From contig JAFGFT010000016.1 in assembly GCA_016930935.1 (NCBI GenBank), positions 1 to 45,344 on the forward strand: a stretch of 45,344 nucleotides of DNA, in the 5' to 3' direction. Of this stretch, positions 9,299 to 17,362 are shown one piece after another. Under the pieces are notes generated by a model. The model was not told where the DNA came from, searched no databases, and was given only the letters and a program-made list of their open reading frames with translations. Position numbers and translations under genes: made by a program. How positions within the stretch are numbered: the stretch's first letter is position 1; each line of letters starts with the position of its first letter. Source of the DNA: Dehalococcoidia bacterium. Lineage in GTDB: Bacteria; Chloroflexota; Dehalococcoidia; GIF9; AB-539-J10.

Positions 9299-10660
9299 TC
9301 ACTCGCAGGCAACGACCGTATCACGAGGAATGGAGAAGAAGAACGTTGAACCTTTCCCTTCTTCACTCTCGGCCCAGATAGTCCCCCCATGCGCCCGGAC
9401 CACATGTCGCGCGATGGACAATCCAAGTCCGGTTCCTTTGCTGCTGCGCGATTTGTCGGCCTTATAGAAGCGCTCGAAGATGCGTGCCAGGTCTTCGCGA
9501 GGTATTCCGATTCCCGTGTCAGTGACGGACACCACCACGTCCGCGGCGGTGACCCTGGCATCCACGAATATCTGACCGCCGGATTGAGTGAACTTGATGG
9601 CATTGTGCAGCAGACTCACGAGAACCTGCTCTATGCGGTACTCATCAGCGAGAACAGTGGGCAGGTCATCAGGCACTGACGCATTCATGTGTACGCCGGC
9701 CCGTACTGCCTGCGGTTCGAGCCGTTCGAGAGCGCGCATCACAGGAACCTGCATGTCGATACTGTTGAACGCCATCCTCGCCCGCCCCGTCTCAATCATC
9801 GACAGTTCACCAAGCTCGTCCACCATCTGCGCAAGACGGTCGACTTCCACTTCGATGCGCCCCGTGTAGTCAGTGAGCACCACGGGGTCGTCAATCCCGC
9901 CATCGCCAAGAGTCTCCGCCAGCAGTTTCAACGACGTCAGAGGAGTTCTCAACTCGTGCGACACATTCGCTACGAAGTCACTCCGAACCTTCTCCAGTCT
10001 CCTTAGTTCAGTCAGATCCTGCATCACCACAAGGCACCCTTTGTCAGGGACAACCGGCGAAACCGTAACGTCCAGTATGCGACGACCGGGTTCAGTTTCA
10101 ACCAGTCCCCTCTGTACGACACCTGTTGAGAAGCAAGAACGCACCATCTCATCTATCTCATGGTCGTGCACCACTTCGATGAAGGAGCGACCGATGCATT
10201 CCACCAGTCGCATACCAAGGCGGTCAAGCTGGCTCTCATTGACGAAAGCAACCTTCTTCTTGGCATCCATTACCACCACACCGTCAGCCATGCTGGAAAG
10301 AACCGCCACCGTTCGTTCGCGCTCGCGGCTCGCATGATGGATTGTGACGCTCGCCTCACGAGCCACCGCCTCAATAACCGCAACAAGGTGATGGAACTCC
10401 CGAGGCAGATGGGCAGAAATCCTGGGATGTGCATTCTTGTAGAGGTCAGGGAGTTCGGACGCAATACGGTTGGCGTGGCGGGCAGTCCTGCGCCGCTCGA
10501 GTATCACCGCACAGCAGGCGCCGACCATAAGCGCCACACAAACCAGCGCGACGGTTGTGCCTTGACCGGCAATTGCCTCCGGCGCTGGAAATGGAACACT
10601 CGTGTGATACCCCGCACACATGCACGCCTCAATTGTGCCAGAGTGCAAAGTAATGCTCAT
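9299..10660 (-). CDS. phoR: Phosphate regulon sensor histidine kinase PhoR
   Basis: Membrane-bound sensor kinase that phosphorylates PhoB under phosphate limitation. The 453 aa contain one transmembrane helix (about 35-55), a linker, a PAS domain (about 115-215), the HisKA helix with phospho-acceptor H235 in NVSHELRTPL, and a HATPase domain with N box LLHNAIKFT, G1 DTGIGIPRED and G2 GTGLGLSIARH. It lacks a large extracytoplasmic domain, as is usual for PhoR, which senses Pi through PstSCAB and PhoU. It begins 26 bp after phoB and ends 20 bp before the Pho box, so phoBR seem to form their own transcript. The ribosome site before ATG 10660 is weak. Confidence 0.94.
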   Translation of the reverse strand: MSITLHSGTIEACMCAGYHTSVPFPAPEAIAGQGTTVALVCVALMVGACCAVILERRRTARHANRIASELPDLYKNAHPRISAHLPREFHHLVAVIEAVAREASVTIHHASRERERTVAVLSSMADGVVVMDAKKKVAFVNESQLDRLGMRLVECIGRSFIEVVHDHEIDEMVRSCFSTGVVQRGLVETEPGRRILDVTVSPVVPDKGCLVVMQDLTELRRLEKVRSDFVANVSHELRTPLTSLKLLAETLGDGGIDDPVVLTDYTGRIEVEVDRLAQMVDELGELSMIETGRARMAFNSIDMQVPVMRALERLEPQAVRAGVHMNASVPDDLPTVLADEYRIEQVLVSLLHNAIKFTQSGGQIFVDARVTAADVVVSVTDTGIGIPREDLARIFERFYKADKSRSSKGTGLGLSIARHVVRAHGGTIWAESEEGKGSTFFFSIPRDTVVACE

Positions 10661-10686
10661 ACGCTCTATTACGGTTGGCGCCAGTC

Positions 10687-11391
10687 TCAGGCTTCCAGCT
10701 TGTAGCCAACTCCTCTCACAGTCAGCAGGCGCACCGGATTGCTGGAGTCTGCTTCAATCTTCTGCCGCAGCCATCGCACGTGCACGTCCACTGTGCGCGT
10801 ATCGATATCCTGTTCGTATCCCCATACTCTCTCAAGAATATACTCCCGGCTGAACACACGTCGCTTGTTTTTCGCAAGAAAGACAAGAAGGTCGAATTCC
10901 TTGGGACTCAAGCCAACTATCGCGTCATTCAGCGTGACCACATGCCGATCAAGGTCGATAGCAAGGTCCCCCAACTGGATGACCCCCTGACTTGCTGCTA
11001 TGGAATCAGAGGGCTGTGGTGTCTGGATTTCACTTCGGCGCAGCATGGCTTTCACACGGGCAAGCAATTCTCGCAGGCTGAAGGGTTTGGTTACGTAGTC
11101 ATCAGCGCCGACTTCAAGGCCAACGACTTTGTCTATTTCATCAGTCCTGGCAGTGAGCATCAGTATGGGCACACTCATCTCTTTCCGCAGGATACGACAC
11201 ACTTCAAGACCATCGAGGCGCGGCAGCATAACATCCAACACGATGAGTTCGGGTTGGCCGTCACGCGCCACAGCAATGGCATCCTGCCCGTCTGAGGCTG
11301 TGAGTACCTCGTACCCTTCCCTCGTCAGGTTGTAGCGCAACAGATCGAGGAGGTTTGCATCATCCTCAACCACGAGCACTGTCTTGCCCAT
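10687..11391 (-). CDS. phoB: Phosphate regulon response regulator PhoB (OmpR family)
   Basis: Transcription factor that binds Pho boxes when phosphorylated by PhoR. The 234 aa comprise a receiver domain (about 1-120) with acidic pocket D10-D11, phospho-acceptor D53, T80 and K102, and a winged-helix DNA-binding domain (about 140-232) with the recognition segment [14 protein letters not shown]. The start is ATG 11391, where [10 protein letters not shown] begins, with GGAGG upstream; the longer open frame adds an unrelated 22-residue tail. A -10-like TATACT lies at 11427-11422 without a convincing -35. I see no Pho box in front of it, so autoregulation is not evident. Confidence 0.95.
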   Translation of the reverse strand: MGKTVLVVEDDANLLDLLRYNLTREGYEVLTASDGQDAIAVARDGQPELIVLDVMLPRLDGLEVCRILRKEMSVPILMLTARTDEIDKVVGLEVGADDYVTKPFSLRELLARVKAMLRRSEIQTPQPSDSIAASQGVIQLGDLAIDLDRHVVTLNDAIVGLSPKEFDLLVFLAKNKRRVFSREYILERVWGYEQDIDTRTVDVHVRWLRQKIEADSSNPVRLLTVRGVGYKLEA

Positions 11392-11472
11392 CAATACCTG
11401 ACCTCCGCAACGCTTTGATTTAGTATAACCCACCCAAGAATCACTCGCAGCATCCACTTGATGACTCGAATC

Positions 11473-11501
11473 TTGTCGGGTGGCGTGGATTGGGATAGGA
11501 T
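11473..11501 (+). promoter_or_regulatory. Possible promoter for the panB-like operon
   Basis: TTGTCG (11473-11478), a 17-bp spacer and TAGGAT (11496-11501) each match consensus at four positions. They precede the start at 11529 and its AGGAGG ribosome site. Confidence 0.4.
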
Positions 11502-11528
11502 ACGTCGAGCGACAGGCAAGGAGGACAC

Positions 11529-12386
11529 ATGGACAAGAAGAAGAAGGGTATTCTTGATTTCAGGCGTATGAAGGCGGAGGGGGAGAAGCTTACATGGCTC
11601 ACCGCGTATGACTATCCAACAGCCACTTTCGAGGAGGCTGCTGACATCGACATGATTCTGGTCGGAGACTCCATGGGCAACTGTGTCTATGGCTACCAGT
11701 CCGGCACGTTGCCCGTGACTATGGACATGTGCATCGTCCACTGCCAGGCCATACGAAGAGGCGCACCCAACACGCACATCATGGGTGACATGCCGTTCGG
11801 CTCCTACCAGACCACTCCCGAGGACGCCGTGAGAAACGCTGTTCGCTTCTACAAAGAAGCAGAGGTTGACTCAATCAAGCTGGAAGGTGGCAGGCGCATA
11901 GTTCCGATGATTAAGGCCATCGTCGACGCGGGCATGGTTCTGTGCGGCCACATCGGACTGACGCCGCAGAGCACGGGCCAGTTCGGCGGCTACAAAGCGC
12001 AGGGCAGGACTGCCGAGGCTGCGCTCGAGGTAATTAAAGATGCTCGTGCCGTCCGCGACGCGGGAGCCGCGATGTTGCTTCTCGAAGCAGTCACACCCGA
12101 AGTCGGCGCTTTCATCGCCAAAGACCTCGACATCCCCGTCTATAGCATCGGTGCAGGCATCGATTGCGATGGGCAATTGCTCATCGTCAGCGACGTCCTT
12201 GGCATCTGGGAAGCATTCAAGCCCAAGTTCGTCAAACGGTACGCCGAGATTGCAGACCTATCGGTCAAAGCTCTCACCGAGTACGTCAGTGATGTGCGTG
12301 CAGGCAGGTTCCCCGAGGACATTCACTGCTACAAGATGATCGAAGGTGAGGCAGAGAAGCTGGAGAAGCTGGCTCGGGAACTCTAG
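11529..12386 (+). CDS. panB: 3-methyl-2-oxobutanoate hydroxymethyltransferase (PanB family)
   Basis: PanB adds a hydroxymethyl group from methylene-tetrahydrofolate to 2-oxoisovalerate to give ketopantoate, in the cytoplasm. The 285 aa carry the family motifs [14 protein letters not shown] (D47, metal), MGDMPF (D87, metal), KLEGG (K118, E120), GHIGLTPQS (H141) and LLEAVTPE (E186, catalytic base). All key residues are present, so it should be active. The ribosome site is AGGAGG before the ATG. No panC, panD or panE lies nearby. Instead it opens an operon with an isopropylmalate-synthase-type enzyme and a CxxC protein, so a role outside coenzyme A synthesis, with a related 2-oxoacid, is possible. 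The family call is firm and the in vivo substrate is inferred. Confidence 0.9.
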   Translation: MDKKKKGILDFRRMKAEGEKLTWLTAYDYPTATFEEAADIDMILVGDSMGNCVYGYQSGTLPVTMDMCIVHCQAIRRGAPNTHIMGDMPFGSYQTTPEDAVRNAVRFYKEAEVDSIKLEGGRRIVPMIKAIVDAGMVLCGHIGLTPQSTGQFGGYKAQGRTAEAALEVIKDARAVRDAGAAMLLLEAVTPEVGAFIAKDLDIPVYSIGAGIDCDGQLLIVSDVLGIWEAFKPKFVKRYAEIADLSVKALTEYVSDVRAGRFPEDIHCYKMIEGEAEKLEKLAREL

Positions 12387-12418
12387 AATTCTGAAGCGGG
12401 AGATAGGAGAGACGCCTC

Positions 12419-13645
12419 ATGCCGACGCTGAAAGAGCCCTGGAAATCCGACAGTTGGTTTGTCAGCCCGTGGAACTTCGCCGATGAAGTAACCGCTGGTT
12501 TCACGCCTCCCCCCAGATTGCGCATCCATGATGTGACGCTGCGCGATGGTGAGCAGCAGGCAGGCATCGTCTTCACAAAGTATGAGAAAGTCCGAATCGC
12601 CGAGAAACTCGCCGAGGCGGGTATTCACCGTATCGAGGCGGGGACGCCTGCGGTCTCGCCAAACGACGAGGCTGCCATCAAGGAGATCGTGAAGCGGAAG
12701 CTGGGACCGGAGATATTCGTGCTCAGCCGTTGCATGATTGATGACGTGAAGAGGGCCGTCGATTGCGGTGTTGATGGTGTCACAATCGAGATTCCATCCT
12801 CCGAGCATCTCGTCGAGCACTCCTACAAATGGTCCATGGAGAAGGCAATCGACCTCTCTATTAAGGCAACACGGTTTGCGCACGAGCAGGGACTATACGT
12901 CTCGTTCTTCCCTGTGGATGCCACCAGGTCGAATATTGACTGGTTCCTTCGGCTCATCGAGCGGGTGGCTGCCGACGGGCATATGGATGCACTTGGACTT
13001 GTTGACACGTTCGGAGTCCTGTCTCCTCACGGCGCATCCTACTACACACGCACCATCCGCAAACGTATCAGCAAGCCGCTGGAAGTGCACTTCCACAACA
13101 ACTTTGGCATGGCCGTAGCGAACACCATCATGGCCGTCCTTGAGGGCGGCGAGGTTATTCACTCCACCATCACCGGCATAGGCGAGGGCGGTGGCAACTG
13201 CCCGATGATTGAGGCAGTAATGGCCCTACGTATCCTGTACGGCGTCGACGCCGGTATCAAGTACGAGATGCTGACGGAGTTGGCTGGCCTTATCAATGAG
13301 CTGGCCGGCACGGGACCCAACCTGCCCTTCGTCGGAGAGAACACCTATGATGTCGAATCGGGAATGGTCGTGAGCTGGCACCGCAATAGCCGTGCCACGT
13401 ACCCCACCGAGACAGTCCCGATAGACCCCGCACTTGTGGGGCACCGTGGACCCCGTTACGTCATGGGAAAGAAGAGCGGCATCGACTCGGTGGGCATCTG
13501 GGCTGAGAAGCTCGGCTTCGTGCTGGATAAGGACCAGGGGAACGAGGTACTCCGCAGGGTCAAGCTGCAATCACACGACTTGAAACGCGAACTCACCGAG
13601 GCCGAATTCGTTGAGATAGCCGACGCGGTGAAGGCAGGAGAGTAG
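12419..13645 (+). CDS. DRE-TIM metallolyase, isopropylmalate/homocitrate synthase family
   Basis: This superfamily joins or cleaves acyl-CoA and 2-oxoacids with a divalent metal. The 408 aa have the DRE-TIM motif HDVTLRDGEQ (R42, D43), the metal pair H224-x-H226 in EVHFHNN, and TGIGEGGGNCPMIE, where the common GERxGN arginine is replaced by glycine. The region after the barrel (VGENTYDVESGMV and later YVMGKKSG) matches the linker subdomain of homocitrate and isopropylmalate synthases. The C-terminal leucine-feedback domain of LeuA is absent. It follows the panB-like gene by 32 bp and precedes the next gene by 2 bp. PanB and LeuA both use 2-oxoisovalerate, so the two enzymes may act on the same or successive intermediates. 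The exact reaction is not known. Confidence 0.85.
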   Translation: MPTLKEPWKSDSWFVSPWNFADEVTAGFTPPPRLRIHDVTLRDGEQQAGIVFTKYEKVRIAEKLAEAGIHRIEAGTPAVSPNDEAAIKEIVKRKLGPEIFVLSRCMIDDVKRAVDCGVDGVTIEIPSSEHLVEHSYKWSMEKAIDLSIKATRFAHEQGLYVSFFPVDATRSNIDWFLRLIERVAADGHMDALGLVDTFGVLSPHGASYYTRTIRKRISKPLEVHFHNNFGMAVANTIMAVLEGGEVIHSTITGIGEGGGNCPMIEAVMALRILYGVDAGIKYEMLTELAGLINELAGTGPNLPFVGENTYDVESGMVVSWHRNSRATYPTETVPIDPALVGHRGPRYVMGKKSGIDSVGIWAEKLGFVLDKDQGNEVLRRVKLQSHDLKRELTEAEFVEIADAVKAGE

Positions 13646-13647
13646 TC

Positions 13648-14421
13648 ATGCTGAAGATTGACAGGGTACTCCTCGGCAGGCCCCTACGTGTGGACGAGCC
13701 TGTTGAAGAACTCGGCATCAGCTCTTACGACCGGCTGCGCCAAGCAGTCAATGCCGGCGACACCGACACGGCCCTTGAGCTTATTGATTACATTCAAGTC
13801 GAGGGCAAAGGGCTGCACGACGTCTATTGCGACTGGGTGTACGCCCTTCTCACGTGGATCGCTGACAAATGTGGAGAAGAGTCTCTTCCTGAAGCGCTCG
13901 CGTTCTCCAAGGAGAAGATAAATGCGGTGTTCCTTGACCAGCTCAAGGGACTGAAAACGAAGAAACAGGTTGTCCAGTGGTACACCGAACAGATGCGGGC
14001 GCACCGCTCCGGACCCGGCGAAAGTGGCACGCTCACGGTTCGTGAGGAAGAAGACCGATTCGTCATCTCCTGTGACCCTTGCGGAGCAGGTGGGCGCATG
14101 CGGCTCGGTGGAGAACTGGATGGGAGCCCCCCGCGTACCGAGGCACCCTACTGCCTTGGCACCACAAAGAAGGCCTACCCATGGTCATGGGGCAAGAAGA
14201 ACGTATCCTACTACTGTCTCCATTGCTCAATATGGCACGAAGTCATAATGATGCAGACTACAGGCGTGCCTACACGCCTGGTGGCAGACTATGACCCTGA
14301 CAATCCCCACGCTCCCTGCACTATGTATTTCTACAAGGATCCTGCAAAGATACCCGCGGAGTACTACACGCGTATCGGTCTCACCAAGCCACTCTCTGAT
14401 GGTAGTGTCACCAAAGATTGA
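13648..14421 (+). CDS. Unrecognised protein with paired CxxC knuckles, in the panB-like operon
   Basis: I do not recognise this 257-aa family. The N-terminal half (about 20-115) looks helical and acidic. The C-terminal half holds two cysteine knuckles, C142-D-P-C145 and C190-L-H-C193, with H197, C169 and C224 nearby. Together they suggest a zinc ribbon or an Fe-S site. GAGGRM follows the first knuckle. No signal peptide or membrane segment is seen. It starts 2 bp after the stop of the DRE-TIM gene with GGAGAG upstream, so it is surely co-translated with it. A metal-dependent enzyme or an accessory subunit of the pathway are both possible. Confidence 0.85.
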   Translation: MLKIDRVLLGRPLRVDEPVEELGISSYDRLRQAVNAGDTDTALELIDYIQVEGKGLHDVYCDWVYALLTWIADKCGEESLPEALAFSKEKINAVFLDQLKGLKTKKQVVQWYTEQMRAHRSGPGESGTLTVREEEDRFVISCDPCGAGGRMRLGGELDGSPPRTEAPYCLGTTKKAYPWSWGKKNVSYYCLHCSIWHEVIMMQTTGVPTRLVADYDPDNPHAPCTMYFYKDPAKIPAEYYTRIGLTKPLSDGSVTKD

Positions 14422-14493
14422 TACGTGCGTTCAACAGTACTCACTGGATGCGCGGCCACGAGAGTCGCGCATCAGTACGAACAGGGGGAATTG

Positions 14494-15435
14494 ATGACAC
14501 GCAGCCTTATAACCGGCGGTTTCGGCTTTCTTGGTAGATGCCTTGCCCTTCAGCTCCTGAAGGAAGGCCACGAAGTCACACTGTTCGACATCGTGTCAGA
14601 CGACTCCTTCCTCCAACGCGCAGGAGGCGGCCTCAAGTCGGTCCGAGGAACGCTCTCCGATTGGTCACAGGTGATGGGCGTTGTGCACGACGTGAGGCCA
14701 GACTCCTTGTTCCACTCGGGCGCAGCACTTCCCCCGGCGAGTGAGATATCGCCGCAGACGGCCTTTCAGGCGAACGTTGTGGGCACATTCAACGTACTGG
14801 AGGCCGCACGGCTATGCGAAACCGGGATGGTTGTCTACGCAAGCACCATGACATCCTTTGGACCGGATACCCCACCACTGGTACCGAACGACTTCGCACA
14901 GCATCCACTCAGCATGTACGGGACAACCAAGGTCTGTTGTGAGCGATTGGGTGAATACTACTACCGTCACTACAACCTGGACTTTCGGACTGTCCGCCTC
15001 CCCGCAGTCTTTGGAGTCGGTCGCGCAGCAGCGGCTGGGTGGACGGCCTATACGTCGGTTGCGATAGAGGAAGCAGCACGTGGCAGACCATACGTCATCC
15101 GCGCAAGCGAGGAGACTACAACCGATATCCTGTACGTGGAGGACGCCGCGCGCGCCATGATTGACCTCGCTTCCGCCGAGCCTTCCAGATTGACTGCGCG
15201 CTGCTACAATCTCCACGGCCATCTCGTCACTGCGCGAGAACTCGTGGATGCCATCAAGAAAGTAATTCCTGAAGCGGTGCTCTCATTTGCTCCGGACGCC
15301 GCTATTGTTGATGGAATCAAGACGATGCCACGGCAGCTTGATGACAGCCTCGCGCGCAAGGATTGGGGCTGGCAGCCCGGCCACGACCTTCACGAAGCAA
15401 TCGCGGATTTTGTTGCAGCGGTACGAGGCAGATGA
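14494..15435 (+). CDS. NAD(P)-dependent epimerase/dehydratase (extended SDR)
   Basis: A 313-aa extended short-chain dehydrogenase, typically acting on nucleotide sugars or related hydroxy compounds. The Rossmann motif is TGGFGFLG near residue 7. The catalytic triad appears as S118 (YASTM) and Y142-G-T-T-K146. The later DILYVEDAARAMIDL and RCYNLHG segments fit the family. The start is ATG 14494, with GGGGG upstream; the longer frame runs into a segment without similarity. It lies 72 bp after the CxxC protein gene and probably belongs to the same operon. The substrate cannot be told from sequence. Confidence 0.88.
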   Translation: MTRSLITGGFGFLGRCLALQLLKEGHEVTLFDIVSDDSFLQRAGGGLKSVRGTLSDWSQVMGVVHDVRPDSLFHSGAALPPASEISPQTAFQANVVGTFNVLEAARLCETGMVVYASTMTSFGPDTPPLVPNDFAQHPLSMYGTTKVCCERLGEYYYRHYNLDFRTVRLPAVFGVGRAAAAGWTAYTSVAIEEAARGRPYVIRASEETTTDILYVEDAARAMIDLASAEPSRLTARCYNLHGHLVTARELVDAIKKVIPEAVLSFAPDAAIVDGIKTMPRQLDDSLARKDWGWQPGHDLHEAIADFVAAVRGR

Positions 15436-15512
15436 CCTTCGTTTCGCGCGACCCCGCAACATATTGCTAATCTTTGGACTTTCCAGCACTACAACGCCAG
15501 GAGGAAAGCCCA

Positions 15513-15878
15513 ATGCTGCTACGCGACATCAACAAGGTCCCGGCCCATCCCTACGGACAGGGAGCACAGAAACGCATCGTCTTTGGAGAGTCCGAGGGTG
15601 CTCCGACTTTTGCGATGCGAGTGTTCGACGTACCGCCAGGCGGCGCCAGTTCACATCACTCGCACGACTTCGAACATGAGGTTCTAGTCCTGGAAGGTGA
15701 GGGCATCGTCAAGAGCGATGAAGGGGACCGCCCCTTTCACAAGGGAACGGCCATTTTCATACCGCCAAATGAAGCTCACCAACTCGTGAACACCGGTCCC
15801 GACATGCTCAGATTTGTCTGTATGGTCCCGCTGCATGGAGAAGATGGATTCCCCTCTGCTGACACTGACGCTGAGTAG
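15513..15878 (+). CDS. Cupin domain protein, copy 1
   Basis: A 121-aa single-domain cupin, a small beta-barrel that usually binds a metal. Motif 1 is HHSHDFEHE, giving the His-His-Glu ligands, and motif 2 is IPPNEAHQLVN with the fourth ligand His and the conserved Asn. The start is ATG 15513 with AGGAGG eight bases upstream. It resembles the next gene in both motifs and in the opening segment (GAQKRIVFG against GAQKRVVIG), so the two arose by duplication. The function is open: isomerase, dioxygenase or sensor. Confidence 0.88.
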   Translation: MLLRDINKVPAHPYGQGAQKRIVFGESEGAPTFAMRVFDVPPGGASSHHSHDFEHEVLVLEGEGIVKSDEGDRPFHKGTAIFIPPNEAHQLVNTGPDMLRFVCMVPLHGEDGFPSADTDAE

Positions 15879-16069
15879 TACCCGTTGGACGGCACGACCA
15901 CACGCCTGCCCAATACAGTGGAAGGCTTCCATTCAACTGCGGGTCGCTTTCGCACGCCTGTCCCGTAGTGTACGATACGGCGAATGGCCCCGTTGGCAGT
16001 CCGCGTGGAACGGAATGGTCGTCACCTTGCCTGTCCTCGCATGCAATGAGGGCCCCTGGAGGGAAGACT

Positions 16070-16411
16070 ATGCTGATACGACATGTCGACGACATCGAGC
16101 CGATTGCATTCGGTAATGGCGCTCAGAAAAGAGTCGTCATAGGGCCAAAACAGGGAGCACCCGCGTTCGTGATGCGCGTCATTGACCTGGCACCCGGTAC
16201 AACAAGTCCACAGCACAGTCACGACTGGGAACATGAGGGCTTGATTCTATCGGGAAGCGGAACGGTCATCGGCGTAGACGGACCAAGGGACATGAAGACG
16301 GGAGACGCCTTCTTCATAGCAGCGAACGAGGAGCACTATATGTCCAACGATGGCCCTGAGCCTCTCCGCTTCGCGTGCATCGTTCCGACACGGGGCGAAG
16401 ACACTCCCTAG
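16070..16411 (+). CDS. Cupin domain protein, copy 2
   Basis: A 113-aa cupin related to the preceding gene. Motif 1 reads QHSHDWEHE and keeps all metal ligands. Motif 2 reads IAANEEHYMSN, in which the usual prolines are gone but His and Asn remain. The start is ATG 16070 after GGAGG. A gap of about 190 bases separates it from copy 1; I see no convincing promoter in that gap. It ends convergent with the QueG-like gene. Confidence 0.88.
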   Translation: MLIRHVDDIEPIAFGNGAQKRVVIGPKQGAPAFVMRVIDLAPGTTSPQHSHDWEHEGLILSGSGTVIGVDGPRDMKTGDAFFIAANEEHYMSNDGPEPLRFACIVPTRGEDTP

Positions 16412-16471
16412 CGGTCGCATCACCGCTTACAGCGCCCTGCATCCCGCCACTGGCGAGGGGCACAAGACCGG

Positions 16472-17239
16472 CTAGCGTCCCACGGGATTGGTGAGCGAGC
16501 ACGGCAATCCTACCGCACACTTCCCGCAGACATCAGTGAGCGGAAGGTCCGCAAAATAGGCGTCCGCTTGAACCAAGTGCTCGTAGCACAATTTCCGGTC
16601 AAACGGCCCGTCCATCTTGAGTGCACCCACTGGGCAGCGCTGCACACACAAACCACAGGTGCCATTGTGATGGTAGAGACACCTTTCGCTGTCAGGCGAA
16701 GCTGCAACTCCGGGGTCCACGTCGATGATCAGGCTGCCGAATCTGCCCGCGCAGCCCGCATCAGTTATCACGAGCGAGTTCAGACCGAAGCTCCCCGTAC
16801 CAGTCATACAGGCGATGCTCTTGTGTGACCAGCGCGCCTTCAGTTGAGCCTTATCAAACTCGTAGGTTGGCGCTTCAGAGACCGCTCGAATTCCTTGTTC
16901 AGCGAGGACCTTGATGAGACTCTTCCCAATCTCGCTGAGCACTCGATTGGTCTCCACGTACGCTACTGCCCATTCACGGGCTACAAGCGAAGAACGCGCA
17001 TTTGCGCCAACGATGTCTTCTGAGAAAGGCAGGAAGTATGATACGAGGCCACGCGCTCCGGGCAACAATTCCCACGGAGTGAGATGCTCCGGCACATTCT
17101 CTTGTAGACGAGTGAACTTCTCATGGTCTGCGGAACAGAACCCAATGATAGGGCTCCGATACCGGGTCTCCCCGCCGGGGTGCGCCGTAAACTCGCGCAC
17201 TATCCCGCAAACCAACTCTCTCAGATCCGCCTGTTTCAT
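16472..17239 (-). CDS. Short QueG-like 4Fe-4S protein
   Basis: A 255-aa protein related to epoxyqueuosine reductase and the reductive-dehalogenase-like ferredoxin group. Eight cysteines near the C-terminus fit two [4Fe-4S] clusters: C187, C195-x2-C198-x3-C202-P, then C218, C238-x2-C241 and C247. The LLPGARGLVSYFLPF region and the SIACMTGTGSFGLNSLVITDAGC segment are typical of the cobalamin-reductase-like domain. It is well below the roughly 380 aa of true QueG and lacks the C-terminal repeat part, so queuosine maturation should not be assumed. The start is ATG 17239, in MKQADL. An upstream in-frame ATG inside the divergent gap is possible. Confidence 0.78.
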   Translation of the reverse strand: MKQADLRELVCGIVREFTAHPGGETRYRSPIIGFCSADHEKFTRLQENVPEHLTPWELLPGARGLVSYFLPFSEDIVGANARSSLVAREWAVAYVETNRVLSEIGKSLIKVLAEQGIRAVSEAPTYEFDKAQLKARWSHKSIACMTGTGSFGLNSLVITDAGCAGRFGSLIIDVDPGVAASPDSERCLYHHNGTCGLCVQRCPVGALKMDGPFDRKLCYEHLVQADAYFADLPLTDVCGKCAVGLPCSLTNPVGR

Positions 17240-17362
17240 CGCGCTACTACCATCAGGTACGTACAAGTAGTCTACCACCCAGCACCACATCGTGATATGC
17301 TCAACAGGCACAGTGCCGGTTCGGCCACTGCCACAGCGATACATGTCCTTCTGCCCCGCATT

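Noticed and set aside
16410-16427. 6-bp hairpin after the second cupin as a terminator.
   Set aside because: Short stem with no T run; too weak to call.
17123-17362. Upstream extension of the addB frame by 80 codons.
   Set aside because: It runs through the divergent QueG-like gene and gap, and the added residues show no family similarity.
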